Positions 34,962 to 43,875 of a DNA stretch of 64,000 bases are shown here, piece by piece. Position 1 is the first letter of the stretch; each line of letters starts with the position of its first letter. Under the pieces are notes generated by a model. The model worked only from the letters and a program-made list of their open reading frames with translations, did not search any database and was not told where the DNA came from. The stretch is from Flavobacteriales bacterium (GTDB lineage Bacteria > Bacteroidota > Bacteroidia > Flavobacteriales > JASBRU01): contig JASBRU010000003.1 in assembly GCA_030149285.1 (NCBI GenBank), positions 126,001-190,000 on the forward strand, in the 5' to 3' direction. The position numbers and the translations under genes are program-made.

Positions 34962-36833
34962 CTATTTTTTATTGAAATTGAGAATTTGCTTTTTTAAACC
35001 AGCAGCGGTATTTATTTCTCTTACATTAAAATACAAAAGCCCAAACCCCTTAATAAATAAGATAATGCATAGGTTAAAGCTTAAAATCTTTATTGTAATT
35101 ACTAATAATTTTATGATTGTGTAATATAAACCTGACTCTATACCAAGTAGCTGATTAGAATAATCAACTATAAACCACATAGTGGGAGCATTTATGAATA
35201 ATAATAACAATAAGGATACTATTGAAAGAATTGAGAAAAAACCAAAGTTTTTACCAAATGAGCTGAAATAAAAGCTAAAAGCATTTTTTATACTTTCAAA
35301 AATACCATTACCATTAGTTGTAACACTTACCAGGCAGTATATTATAATAGGGGTGGACAAGTAAAAAAGGATGTCTCCACCAACTGTAGGAATAAAAAGT
35401 AGTAAATGAGAGACAGTAATAATTGCTATAACCTTAACAATATTTTTCTTTAAAAATGATACTGAGTTTTTAAATGAAAAGCTCAATTTATTATTTAAGT
35501 AAAGCTCATGGATTGGATACAAACCATAAATACTAATAATGCTGTATATAACAATGTTTATGGGTAATAAAACAATATTAGATTGATAATTAAAAAGTAT
35601 TTGTAAACTACCTATTTGCTCAAATAACAGTATTACTATTTGCCATAAATTGTTTCCGTAATAAAGCCCGTTTGATACAGAACCAAAACCTTCGTCTAAT
35701 ATAAATACTGATATACAACTTATTATAAATGAAAATAATACTATCGGTTTAATAGTTTTTGCAATTGTACTCCTAAATATTAAGAATGTCTCTGTAAAAA
35801 CCTCTCCATTTTGCTTCAGCTTATAAAAATCAATATGTAGTTTAGGTGTAGGGGGAAGCTTATCGCCATAAGTAACTGCCTTATCGGTTCTTTTGGCAAC
35901 TCTTATTGGGTACCACACAAAGTATATTAGTACATAAAGTAAACTTAGTACTATTGTTATTACTCTTATATAATCAGGCGTATCTGTAAGTCTAGTAACA
36001 AAACCTTCTATAAAGCCGGCAAAAATGGTAAGAGGTAAAACACCTAAAATTATTTTCAAGCCTTTTATAGCAGATATTTGGAATGAATAGAGTCGAGAAT
36101 GTGTTTTTGGGAACAATAATCCTTTACCAAGAGTAATACCAGCTGCACCGGAAATAATTATAGTAGATATCTCTATAGTTCCGTGCTGCATAACACCTAA
36201 AAATGACTCTTCAAACACACCATATTCATAAAAAAACTGCATAAAAGAGCCTATCATTATTCCATTTGATAGTATGACGAAAATGGTACCAATAGAAAAG
36301 AATAGCCCCATTATAAAAGTGTAAAAGTCTACTTGAAGGTTATTTACAGTAATCCATACAAAACTTTCAAATTGACTATCACCCTTATAAACTCCCATTG
36401 GATCACCATCTTCAATGTTTTCAATGGTCATTTCAACATATCCATCTCCTAGTATAGACCTTACAAAGTCTTTATCATAGGTGCTAGACAACCAGCCTAT
36501 TGTAAAAGATATAAGAAAAACAAAGAATGAAAGTCTAAAAGCTCCTCTGCAATCATATATAAGTAAAGGAAGATCTTTAGTCCAAAACTTTAAGAAAGTT
36601 CCCTTTTCTATACGTTTGTTTTTATAAATACTAATAAAGGTTTTTTGAGCAAGGTTATTAAGGTATACTTTTACCGAACGCTTTGAGTAATACGTTCTTG
36701 AGTAAGAGAGATCATCGGTTACTTGAATAAAAAGATCGCTAAGTTTATTCGGGTCCTTATTTTTTTTAGTGAGAGTTTTCTCAAAGTTGCTCCACTTTTC
36801 CTTATTTTGCTCAATAAATCGGGTCTCGCGCAT
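34962..36833 (-). CDS. SpoIIM-domain integral membrane protein, extended form
   Basis: A 623-residue polytopic protein. The first 320 residues match the stage II sporulation protein M-like family: MRETRFIEQNKEKWSNFEKT, RAFRLSFFVFLISFTIGWLSS, NGIMIGSFMQFFYEYGV and MQHGTIEISTIIISGAAGITL. A further 290 residues with about six transmembrane helices follow and resemble no domain I can name. The ATG at 36833 is used because MRETRFIEQNKEKW is where homologues begin; a TTG four codons upstream is less likely. It leads the MoxR operon and is divergent from the RDD gene by about 48 nt, a pairing widespread in Bacteroidota. Confidence 0.9.
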   Translation of the reverse strand: MRETRFIEQNKEKWSNFEKTLTKKNKDPNKLSDLFIQVTDDLSYSRTYYSKRSVKVYLNNLAQKTFISIYKNKRIEKGTFLKFWTKDLPLLIYDCRGAFRLSFFVFLISFTIGWLSSTYDKDFVRSILGDGYVEMTIENIEDGDPMGVYKGDSQFESFVWITVNNLQVDFYTFIMGLFFSIGTIFVILSNGIMIGSFMQFFYEYGVFEESFLGVMQHGTIEISTIIISGAAGITLGKGLLFPKTHSRLYSFQISAIKGLKIILGVLPLTIFAGFIEGFVTRLTDTPDYIRVITIVLSLLYVLIYFVWYPIRVAKRTDKAVTYGDKLPPTPKLHIDFYKLKQNGEVFTETFLIFRSTIAKTIKPIVLFSFIISCISVFILDEGFGSVSNGLYYGNNLWQIVILLFEQIGSLQILFNYQSNIVLLPINIVIYSIISIYGLYPIHELYLNNKLSFSFKNSVSFLKKNIVKVIAIITVSHLLLFIPTVGGDILFYLSTPIIIYCLVSVTTNGNGIFESIKNAFSFYFSSFGKNFGFFSILSIVSLLLLLFINAPTMWFIVDYSNQLLGIESGLYYTIIKLLVITIKILSFNLCIILFIKGFGLLYFNVREINTAAGLKKQILNFNKK

Positions 36834-36881
36834 GTGCGGATTCAAATTTTAGTAAAAATATAAAACTTATTCTTACTTAAC

Positions 36882-37610
36882 GTGCAAACTGTAGAAATTA
36901 CTACCACACAAAATGTAACTATAGAACATGAACTTGCGACTGTAGGGCAAAGGTCAATTGCATTTTTTTTAGACGTGGTTATTGAGTTGGTTTTTATTGT
37001 AATTATGGTTTTTGCAGTCTCTATTGCAATACCCAATAATACAGGGTTTGCTATTTCATATTTTGTTATTATTCCCACTATCTTCTTTTACTCAATAGTA
37101 TCAGAAATAATAGGTAACGGACAATCAATAGGTAAGCGTGCATTAGGTATAAAAATTATCAAGTTAAATGGAGAACAACCTACCATACAAGACTACTTAA
37201 CAAGATGGGTATTTAGACTTATAGATGTAATGTTGTCTCTAGGTACATTGGCGGGGTTATTAATTACTTCAACAGAAAAACGACAAAGATTAGGGGACAT
37301 ACTAGCTAATACTATCGTTATAAAAACACAACCAACCAATCAAATTGCTTTAAAATCTATTTTAAATATTAGTTCATTAGAAAATTATACCCCTCATTAT
37401 CCAGACGTAAAGAGGTTTAGTGAAGAAGAAATGATTACAATAAAGTCTGTAGTAGATAGATATACTAAGTATAGAAACAAAGCACATAGAGAAACTATTA
37501 TTGAGCTTATAAAATTTGTACAAGAAAGATTAGAGCTTAAAGAATTACCCAAGAATAAAGTAGAGTTTTTGAAAACTGTTATTAGAGATTATATTGTTTT
37601 AACAAGGTGA
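36882..37610 (+). CDS. RDD-family membrane protein (GTG start)
   Basis: A 242-residue protein. The RDD domain (about 15-150) has the Arg in ELATVGQRSIAFFLDVVIEL, the central GNGQSIGKRALGIKII and the Asp-containing RLIDVMLSLGTLAGLL, with four transmembrane helices. A soluble C-terminal part of about 90 residues follows (RFSEEEMITIKSVVDRYTKY). The start is GTG at 36882, giving MQTVEITTTQNVTIEHEL, which matches the conserved N-terminus of homologues; no ATG occurs in frame until about residue 40. It is divergent from the MoxR operon, a standard arrangement that suggests a shared membrane process. Confidence 0.9.
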   Translation: MQTVEITTTQNVTIEHELATVGQRSIAFFLDVVIELVFIVIMVFAVSIAIPNNTGFAISYFVIIPTIFFYSIVSEIIGNGQSIGKRALGIKIIKLNGEQPTIQDYLTRWVFRLIDVMLSLGTLAGLLITSTEKRQRLGDILANTIVIKTQPTNQIALKSILNISSLENYTPHYPDVKRFSEEEMITIKSVVDRYTKYRNKAHRETIIELIKFVQERLELKELPKNKVEFLKTVIRDYIVLTR

Positions 37611-37661
37611 TTATTTTTGGCTCGCTTTTTGTTTTGACCTTTTGAAACAATTAATATAACA

Positions 37662-38231
37662 ATGAAAAAACAAACATTAATTTTATCCGCTTTATTGATG
37701 GTTGGGACCATTACAGCTAAAGCACAAAACCATGAGGTTAAAACAAACGTTTTAGGTCATTTATTTAACAACCATGGTCTTACCTATGAGTATGGAAACG
37801 GAGAAAACTTTGGGCTCCAAGCAACTACAGGCTTTTTTAACAGTTTTACATTTGATGATGGCGATTATGATTTAACCGCTTTTTATTTTATCCCTGAAGC
37901 TAAATTTTATTTAAGACCAGAAGATGGAAGCGATGGTTTTTATATCAGTGGATATTTAAAATATAGACATGCTGAAACTAAAAACGAAACAGTATTCACT
38001 AATGATGGTAGCCTTGTAGAGGCAGATAGAACATCTAATTCTTTAGCTGCAGGATTTAATGTTGGTAAGAAAATTGTGAATTCTAGCAATTTTGTATTTG
38101 AATGGTATTTTGGAATAGGAAGATACTTTATTGATGAGGATTCATACTCTGAAGATATTGATGAGTCTTATTTTGATGATTTTCCTAAATGGGATGTAAG
38201 GCTAGGAGTATCAGTTGGGTGGAGATTTTAA
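37662..38231 (+). CDS. Small outer-membrane barrel, DUF3575-like
   Basis: A 189-residue exported protein. The signal peptide ILSALLMVGTITAKAQ is followed by VKTNVLGHLFNNHGLTYEYGNGENFGLQA, the typical opening of DUF3575 proteins. Strands continue with FYFIPEAKFYLRP, GFYISGYLKYRHAET and the C-terminal WDVRLGVSVGWRF, which ends in a barrel-type aromatic. Function unknown. A bidirectional terminator follows directly. Confidence 0.78.
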   Translation: MKKQTLILSALLMVGTITAKAQNHEVKTNVLGHLFNNHGLTYEYGNGENFGLQATTGFFNSFTFDDGDYDLTAFYFIPEAKFYLRPEDGSDGFYISGYLKYRHAETKNETVFTNDGSLVEADRTSNSLAAGFNVGKKIVNSSNFVFEWYFGIGRYFIDEDSYSEDIDESYFDDFPKWDVRLGVSVGWRF

Positions 38232-38255
38232 TAGTAATTATTATAAATAATAAAT

Positions 38256-38284
38256 AAAGCCTGTAAATCATACAGGCTTTTTTA
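38256..38284. terminator. Bidirectional terminator at 38.27 kb
   Basis: Perfect stem AGCCTGTA / TACAGGCT with a 5-nt loop, AAATAAA on the left and TTTTTTAA on the right. It overlaps the last codons of the convergent HEAT-like gene. Confidence 0.85.
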
Positions 38285-38795
38285 ATTCTTTCAATAACAT
38301 TCTTCCTCTAGCGTTTATTGCTGCTTTCCCTTTTAGCATTTCTTCTTCAATTATAGCTATTGCCTCAGAAACTAATTCTTCATGAGGTTTACAAATAGTA
38401 GCTATAGCTTGCATACAGTTAACTTTAGCAAAAATAGCCGGTTTTTTATCTGTTAACCAGCCTGTTATTAGATTTAATGCTTCAGCAATTTCATCATCAG
38501 TAAGTGGTAAATAAGACATTACTAAACTTAAGTGCCATATTACATTTTTATCATCAATAACATTAGCTGCTGCTAGAATCTCTTTTTTACTGGTGCTTAG
38601 TAATATTGGCTTTTCTCGCCCAATTTTATCTAATGCAATTGCAGACCGAAAAGCCACTTTTGGGTTTTTATGAAGTAAGCCTTCTACTAATAAAGGTAAA
38701 AGAGAATTATCAGTATAAACCTCTTGTACTACTTCCGGTACTTGCCCAAGACTTTTATAGTCTCCTTCTTCAAGACGGTTTAGTAGTGATGTCAT
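38268..38795 (-). CDS. HEAT-repeat-like helical protein
   Basis: A 175-residue all-helical soluble protein. Alternating helices such as LLPLLVEGLLHKNPKVAFRS, AIALDKIGREKPILL and AKVNCMQAIATICKPHEEL have the spacing of HEAT/ARM repeats (ARALDKI-like turns). It probably scaffolds a protein contact; no catalytic motif is visible. Its start is immediately next to the stop of the DUF962 gene, so the two are likely co-transcribed, and its own 3' end lies inside a terminator hairpin. Confidence 0.7.
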   Translation of the reverse strand: MTSLLNRLEEGDYKSLGQVPEVVQEVYTDNSLLPLLVEGLLHKNPKVAFRSAIALDKIGREKPILLSTSKKEILAAANVIDDKNVIWHLSLVMSYLPLTDDEIAEALNLITGWLTDKKPAIFAKVNCMQAIATICKPHEELVSEAIAIIEEEMLKGKAAINARGRMLLKELKKPV

Positions 38796-39281
38796 TTAAT
38801 ATCTTACTCTAATGCTTTTGTATATAAAACTTAGTAACCAAGCCGGACCGATTAATAAGAACTGAATATCCTTTAAAAAAGAAGGTTTTTTACCCTCAAT
38901 TTTATGCCCATAAAACTGACCTAACCAAGATGCAATAAACACCTCTAGGCTTATTTGCCATAATGGGGTAGGAAAATGATGATTAACTTCTTCTACTGCA
39001 AATAGCCCTAGCAACAATAAAAAAGTAAGACCAATAGCTATAGAAGCTGATAGACGAATGTAAAATAGAATACTTAAAACTATAGCAACTGTTCCCCAGT
39101 GTATGTATGGTGTGATAAAACTTTCAGGGAAAAGCTCTTTTAATGAGGTAGAAGGTATTGATGCTAATAAGCCAATGATACTTAAGACTATAAGAGGAAC
39201 ACATATCCAATGAATAACCTTATTGGTAGGGTTCTTGTGACTTTCTGCGTATTCATCAAACCATAACTGAATTGCTCTCAT
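38796..39281 (-). CDS. DUF962/Mpo1-like membrane protein
   Basis: A 161-residue membrane protein with four hydrophobic helices. Family signatures are the N-terminal WFDEYAESHKNPTNKVIHWICVP and the later FIASWLGQFYGHKIEGKKPS. The histidines in SHKN, IHWI and GHKIE correspond to the iron ligands of yeast Mpo1, a 2-hydroxy-fatty-acid dioxygenase. A lipid alpha-oxidation role is therefore possible but unproven in bacteria. It abuts the HEAT-like gene downstream. Confidence 0.87.
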   Translation of the reverse strand: MRAIQLWFDEYAESHKNPTNKVIHWICVPLIVLSIIGLLASIPSTSLKELFPESFITPYIHWGTVAIVLSILFYIRLSASIAIGLTFLLLLGLFAVEEVNHHFPTPLWQISLEVFIASWLGQFYGHKIEGKKPSFLKDIQFLLIGPAWLLSFIYKSIRVRY

Positions 39282-39314
39282 ACTAAGTACATGTTTGCAA
39301 CTAAATTACTAAAA

Positions 39315-39752
39315 TTATAGGTTTATGAAAATATAGCCTATTACGATATATCTAGCCAGCTTTCCTGTAAACATAAAAAGCAGCACTTTGGCAAAATTTG
39401 CTTTTACCAAACCTAAGGCTAAAGCAATCAAATCTCCAACAATAGGGAGCCATGTAAAAAATGCTATCGGAACTCCATATTTTTGAATTTGAAGTTTGGT
39501 TTTATCAGCTTTTACTTCAGATACCTTAAGGTACTTAGTAATCCATTTCCATTTGGCTATATAACCCAAGTAATAGGTGCTTACACCTCCTAATGTGTTA
39601 CCAAGTGTAGCAATGAGTATTGATGGCCATAAGGGTAAACCTGATGCCACAAAAATGGCTAATAAGCCTTCAGAAGAAAAAGGTATAATTGTAGCTGCTA
39701 AGAAAGAGATTATAAATAAGCCTACGTATCCCAACTCCACATAAGCATCCAT
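39315..39752 (-). CDS. YqaA/DedA-superfamily membrane protein
   Basis: A 145-residue inner-membrane protein of the YqaA (SNARE-associated/VTT) type. Motifs are FLAATIIPFSSEGLLAIFVASG, ATLGNTLGGVSTYYLGYIAK and TWLPIVGDLIALALGLVKAN, the last matching the family G-x-x-x-G-D loop. DedA relatives flip or transport lipids, and some support membrane-potential homeostasis. It directly follows the MFS gene (1-nt junction), so the two are co-transcribed. Confidence 0.87.
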   Translation of the reverse strand: MDAYVELGYVGLFIISFLAATIIPFSSEGLLAIFVASGLPLWPSILIATLGNTLGGVSTYYLGYIAKWKWITKYLKVSEVKADKTKLQIQKYGVPIAFFTWLPIVGDLIALALGLVKANFAKVLLFMFTGKLARYIVIGYIFINL

Positions 39753-40937
39753 TTAGCTTACAGCTTTTAATCTTCTAACCAAAAATATAGCTATAATACT
39801 AGCAGAAACTGCTAATATACCTACAAGGTTAAAGTTATGTAAAACCCCTGTATCATCTTTTGAGATTATTAAACCAGCAGTAGTTGCAGCAAGCCCCATA
39901 GTAACATGGGTTACAGCCATATGCACATTCATAAAACTACCGCGGTTTTGTGGTTTTACCAAGGATGTCATTATAGTATTTGCAGGTATCATTCTACCAC
40001 TAATGAAAACAAACAAACTACCGGTAACAACTAGTGCCAAAGCTATTTTTACAGGGGGTAAATTGGTCAACACTAATAAAGGTATTATAGATATAATAGC
40101 CATAATTGTAAACATTTTTTGTCTACCAAATTTATCAACCAGCTTACCAACTATTGGAGATGAAAATACAGTTAAGGTTCCGCCAACCAAATAAATAAAT
40201 GGTATTTGAGATTGAGAAAACCCAACATTATTAATCATGTATGGAGTAATAAAAGGTACCACTGTAAACTGGCCCAGTACTAATAGAGAAAAAAACAATA
40301 GTCCTTTGCGTTGTAGAGGATTGTTAATAATCCTATCAAATGCTTCAAATATTTTTGGTTTACCTTCCAAATCTATATGCCCTTTTAAGGAAGGGATTTT
40401 AGTGTAAATAAGAACAGAAACAATTGTAGCCAAACCACCAAGCATAAAGAAAGGTGCATGCCATGATGTTTTATCTGCAATATAAAGTCCTGTAGGTACT
40501 CCAACAATAGATGCTACAGAGAATGCTGCCATAATAAAACCCATAGCTTTTCCTCTGCGCTCTAAAGGGATAACATCACCAATAATAGATAGTACTTGTG
40601 CACCTAAAATACCCCCAAAAGCACCTGTAAAAATTCGGGCAAAAAGCAATAATTCATAAGTAGGAGCTAAGGCATTACCCAATGTACCTATTGTAAACAT
40701 TGTATAGGCTACAGTTAGTACTCTTTTTCTATCAAAACGGTCTATAAAAGTTGCTGTTACAAAACCAGATACACCTGCTGTAATAGAGTAGGATGCGACT
40801 ATATAACTAAACTGACCAGCACTAATATCAAAGCTGTCCATTAGTATGTCACCTAATGGCATGATAATCATAAAGTCCATTATATGAGTGAACTGAATAG
40901 CACCGAGAATAAAAAGCAGGAGTTTTTCGTTTTTCAT
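39753..40937 (-). CDS. Major facilitator superfamily transporter (DHA1-type)
   Basis: A 394-residue transporter with twelve transmembrane helices. It opens LLLFILGAIQFTHIMDFMIIMPLG, with motif A in FIDRFDRKRVLTVAY (GxxxDRxxRR-like) and motif C-like GAFGGILGAQVLSIIGDVIP. This pattern is common in Bacteroidota sugar- or drug-efflux MFS proteins. The start is set at ATG 40937 (MKNEKLLLFILGA); another in-frame ATG six codons upstream (40955) is possible. The substrate cannot be predicted. It is co-transcribed with the YqaA-like gene. Confidence 0.9.
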   Translation of the reverse strand: MKNEKLLLFILGAIQFTHIMDFMIIMPLGDILMDSFDISAGQFSYIVASYSITAGVSGFVTATFIDRFDRKRVLTVAYTMFTIGTLGNALAPTYELLLFARIFTGAFGGILGAQVLSIIGDVIPLERRGKAMGFIMAAFSVASIVGVPTGLYIADKTSWHAPFFMLGGLATIVSVLIYTKIPSLKGHIDLEGKPKIFEAFDRIINNPLQRKGLLFFSLLVLGQFTVVPFITPYMINNVGFSQSQIPFIYLVGGTLTVFSSPIVGKLVDKFGRQKMFTIMAIISIIPLLVLTNLPPVKIALALVVTGSLFVFISGRMIPANTIMTSLVKPQNRGSFMNVHMAVTHVTMGLAATTAGLIISKDDTGVLHNFNLVGILAVSASIIAIFLVRRLKAVS

Positions 40938-41044
40938 AATAATAATAAAATGCAAGCAAATGTAACAAATGCAGCTACTAATTGTTTCTAAACAAACTGG
41001 AATATTATTCGTTATTTTATGCTTGACATTTATGAGTAAAAAAT

Positions 41045-41320
41045 ATGGATGAAGATTTTTTTAACAGACTGAAAGAGAGACTAAAAGAAGATACTACTTG
41101 GCCGGCTATATATATGTTTAAGTTTATTGTGCCTTCTGATAATCGCAAAATTGCCAGAGTAGAACAGCTATTTAATGCAGAGGAAGCTTCTGTTTCCCTT
41201 AGAGAATCAAGAAATGGTAAGTATACTAGTGTAACTGCAAAAGAGTTAATGATTAGCCCGGAGAGAGTAATAGATCGTTATAAAGAAGCGGCAGAAATAG
41301 AGGGTTTAATTGCTTTGTAA
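41045..41320 (+). CDS. DUF493 family protein
   Basis: A 91-residue ferredoxin-like-fold protein of the DUF493 (YbeD-type) family. Recognisable parts are WPAIYMFKFIVPSDNRKIARVEQLF, SRNGKYTSVTAKELM and the C-terminal ERVIDRYKEAAEIEGLIAL. Family members may be allosteric regulators. The TAATG junction couples it by one base to the arfB-like gene. Confidence 0.88.
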   Translation: MDEDFFNRLKERLKEDTTWPAIYMFKFIVPSDNRKIARVEQLFNAEEASVSLRESRNGKYTSVTAKELMISPERVIDRYKEAAEIEGLIAL

Positions 41321-41730
41321 TGAAATCAATAAAGGAAATAGATTTTACGGATGAGCTTAGCTTTAAAGCCAGTAGAAGTGGAGGTAAAGGTGGGCAAAAT
41401 GTAAATAAAGTTTCTACAAAAGTAGAACTCCGTTTTAATGTAATGGACTCATCGCATTTAACAGAAGAGCAAAAAGAGCTTATTAGTAGTAAGCTGCAAA
41501 ACAGAATTAATAATGATGGCTTTTTTGTAATCAGTTCTGATGAAAAAAGAACACAACTGGCAAATAAAGAAACTGTTATCAAACGATTTTATGAATTGCT
41601 AGATAAAGCTTTACAAAAACCTAAACCCCGTAAGAAGACAAAAATCCCTAAAGCTGTAAAAGAAAAACGCTTGTCTGATAAAAAGAAAAAGTCAGATATA
41701 AAGTCTAGTAGAAGTAAGCCTACCATTTAA
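41320..41730 (+). CDS. arfB: Peptide-release hydrolase ArfB/YaeJ-like
   Basis: A 136-residue ribosome-rescue factor that hydrolyses peptidyl-tRNA on stalled ribosomes. The catalytic GGQ is at 24-26 in ASRSGGKGGQNVNKVSTKVELRF. The C-terminal 40 residues are Lys/Arg-rich (KPRKKTKIPKAVKEKRLSDK), the tail that enters the empty mRNA channel. It lacks the codon-recognition domain of RF1/RF2. It is translationally coupled to the DUF493 gene and ends at a strong terminator. Confidence 0.93.
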   Translation: MKSIKEIDFTDELSFKASRSGGKGGQNVNKVSTKVELRFNVMDSSHLTEEQKELISSKLQNRINNDGFFVISSDEKRTQLANKETVIKRFYELLDKALQKPKPRKKTKIPKAVKEKRLSDKKKKSDIKSSRSKPTI

Positions 41731-41731
41731 T

Positions 41732-41761
41732 AAAAAAGCCCTCTTAAAAGAGGGCTTTTTT
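41732..41761. terminator. Bidirectional terminator between arfB and the C1 peptidase
   Basis: Perfect stem AGCCCTCT / AGAGGGCT with a TAAA loop, six A on the left and six T on the right. It serves both converging genes; the C1 peptidase stop begins at 41763. Confidence 0.92.
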
Positions 41762-41762
41762 A

Positions 41763-42905
41763 TTATAAGTTTAATTTCTTTCTTATTTTTTCCGGTATAG
41801 CATCTTTGTGTACATAAATAGAAAGTGTTTTGTACTGCATGTAGCTTAGCGATGCATACAAATAACCTTTAGTAGTATTATCAGTACCCCAAGAGTTTTT
41901 AACTAAATAGTAGGTGTCACCATTAGATGCTTTTGCCATACCAGTTATATGCATAGCATGGTCATCTGTAGTTTGGTAATTATCATACGCTGTTTGGCGT
42001 AACTCTGCAGTAATACGCTTTTGTTTTACAGGGTTGTTAAAAGCGTTTTCTTTCTCTTCAGCAGTCATTTCATCAATATCTTGCTCAGGTACAATTGCTA
42101 AGCCGTTTTTGTATGAAAAACCATCTTCACTTACATCTGCAGCCCAAGAAGCAGAATAGCCTTCTTTTAAGGCATTATCTAATACATCAATCAACTCATC
42201 TAAAGGAAGGTTGTAAGAGTGTCCAAAACGCCAGTTATCCGGTACTTCTATTGGGAACGTACTGTAATAAGGATGATGTGTAAAAGAAGTTAACTCTACA
42301 TAATCATTCGGATTAATACCAACTACATCATCTGCAAAAGATTTTGGAGTATACTTTTTTCCTTTATACTTAAATGTTTCAGGGTATTCGCCTAAATAAG
42401 CATCTAGCGCCCCTAAAAAGGCATTGTGCCATACAGGAGATAGTTTTTTATTCTTGTTTTTTATTACAGCATTAACAATGGCACTCAAAACTTCATCCAT
42501 TTCGCCATGTCTATGATTTGCTTCACCTATTAGTAAACCAGGGTACACCTCGTTAGGCACTGCTCCGTAGGTAGCATATATATGCATTACATCTGATAAT
42601 GCACCACCACCGGCAAAATTGAGCTTACCATGAAGCCTTACATATCTTAATGCTTTCTCAGAATAAGTGTTTCTTACCACAAACATTTCAGATAAATCTA
42701 TTTCTTCTTTACCTAATCGTAGCATTTCAGACTCTATAAATGAACTCGTAGTAAAACTCCAACAAGTACTAGATGCATATTGGTTTTTTACAGGAGTGGC
42801 TTCAACTTCGGCTATAACTTCAAAACCATAACCATCTTGGGCGTAAGAAGCTGTGTTAATGCCTATGAATAATAGTAGGGATAATACAAGCGCTTTTTTA
42901 ATCAT
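41763..42905 (-). CDS. Secreted papain-like (C1, bleomycin-hydrolase-type) cysteine protease
   Basis: A 380-residue exported peptidase. A signal peptide (LLLFIGINTASYAQ) precedes the catalytic domain. The oxyanion Gln42 and nucleophile Cys48 lie in VKNQYASSTCWSFTTSS, the histidine is in DDHAMHITGMAK and the asparagine in LVKNSWGTDN. The order and spacing match C1B aminopeptidase C/bleomycin hydrolase relatives, which in Bacteroidota are often periplasmic. There is no T9SS domain. A TAGATTTG element lies 27-34 nt upstream. Confidence 0.9.
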   Translation of the reverse strand: MIKKALVLSLLLFIGINTASYAQDGYGFEVIAEVEATPVKNQYASSTCWSFTTSSFIESEMLRLGKEEIDLSEMFVVRNTYSEKALRYVRLHGKLNFAGGGALSDVMHIYATYGAVPNEVYPGLLIGEANHRHGEMDEVLSAIVNAVIKNKNKKLSPVWHNAFLGALDAYLGEYPETFKYKGKKYTPKSFADDVVGINPNDYVELTSFTHHPYYSTFPIEVPDNWRFGHSYNLPLDELIDVLDNALKEGYSASWAADVSEDGFSYKNGLAIVPEQDIDEMTAEEKENAFNNPVKQKRITAELRQTAYDNYQTTDDHAMHITGMAKASNGDTYYLVKNSWGTDNTTKGYLYASLSYMQYKTLSIYVHKDAIPEKIRKKLNL

Positions 42906-42931
42906 AATGAAATATTTAAATTAAATTCACA

Positions 42932-42939
42932 CAAATCTA
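42932..42939 (-). promoter_or_regulatory. -7 element of the C1 peptidase promoter
   Basis: CAAATCTA, read TAGATTTG on the minus strand, an exact TAnnTTTG match 27 nt before the start codon. No -33 TTTG at the ideal distance. Confidence 0.45.
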
Positions 42940-42950
42940 ATAATTAAAGT

Positions 42951-42976
42951 AAACCTTTAGCTTAATACTAAGGTTT
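42951..42976. repeat. Inverted repeat in the divergent gap before the hydrolase gene
   Basis: AAACCTTTAG, 7-nt spacer, CTAAGGTTT: nine paired bases with one bulged T. It lies between the divergent C1 peptidase and alpha/beta hydrolase genes and ends 8 nt before the latter's ATG, a plausible operator position. Confidence 0.4.
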
Positions 42977-42984
42977 TAGATACT

Positions 42985-43875
42985 ATGAAGTTTAAAAAAG
43001 TAATTAGAAAGATATTTAGTTTATGGACCTTAGCTATACTCTTTGGCTTATTACTGCTACTGTTAGCCAGCACCCGACTAATGATGCAACCAAAAACTAT
43101 AGCAGATTATAAAGACTTATTTGATAACAATAAATATCCTCCAAAATCATTTTATACTGATTATAATGGACATAAGATTCACTACGTTTCAGTTGGACCG
43201 GATACTTTACCATTAATTTTTCTTATCCATGGTTCTCCAGGGTCTTGGGATGCGATGAAAGAGTTTATGGTAGATACTTCTATCTCTAATCATGCAAGAG
43301 TCGTATCAGTAGATAGACTGGGCTTTGGTTTTACCGGTGGGAGTGGGGAAGAAGATCTAAAAATTCAGGCAAAAGCTATAGCGGGTATCTTGAAAACTAA
43401 TAAATCTGGCAAAAAAGCTATTGTTGTATCTCATTCTTATGGAGGTCCTGTAGCAGCTCAATTAGCACTTGATTATCCAAATCAAATAGAAAGCATGGTT
43501 ATGGCTGCACCAGCAATTTCAGCTAAGCATCAGCCAAGAAAGTGGTATAACTACGCAGGTAAATTCTTTTTGTTTAGATGGATAATGTCTCCAGCGTTTC
43601 AGGCCAGTAATAAAGAGATGTGGCCATTGCAAGAGCAATTAACAATACAAGAAAAGAGGTGGGGAGAGCTAACCAGCATGCCTCTAACCATTATCCATGG
43701 CGAAAAAGATATGCTTGTTCCCTTTGAAACAGTTGCTTTTTTAAGAGAAAAAATGACCAATAACCCTAATTACAAAGAGGTAATAGAAAAGGATATGAAT
43801 CACTTTATCCCTTGGTCACATACTGAGTTAATGACAAAAGAAATAAAACTTCAGTTAAACAAACTCTTAAACTAG
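42985..43875 (+). CDS. Membrane-anchored alpha/beta hydrolase
   Basis: A 296-residue hydrolase with an N-terminal transmembrane anchor (LWTLAILFGLLLLLLAS, about 13-29), so the catalytic domain is probably periplasmic. The oxyanion loop is FLIHGSPGSWDAM, the nucleophile Ser151 is in VVSHSYGGPVAAQ, the acid is in IIHGEKDMLVP and the histidine in DMNHFIPW. Esterase, lipase or epoxide-hydrolase-type activity cannot be separated. Its stop shares a CTAG with the stop of a small convergent ORF. Confidence 0.9.
   Translation: MKFKKVIRKIFSLWTLAILFGLLLLLLASTRLMMQPKTIADYKDLFDNNKYPPKSFYTDYNGHKIHYVSVGPDTLPLIFLIHGSPGSWDAMKEFMVDTSISNHARVVSVDRLGFGFTGGSGEEDLKIQAKAIAGILKTNKSGKKAIVVSHSYGGPVAAQLALDYPNQIESMVMAAPAISAKHQPRKWYNYAGKFFLFRWIMSPAFQASNKEMWPLQEQLTIQEKRWGELTSMPLTIIHGEKDMLVPFETVAFLREKMTNNPNYKEVIEKDMNHFIPWSHTELMTKEIKLQLNKLLN

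Noticed and set aside
36834-36845. TTG start extending the SpoIIM-like protein
   Set aside because: The ATG at 36833 coincides with the conserved N-terminus.
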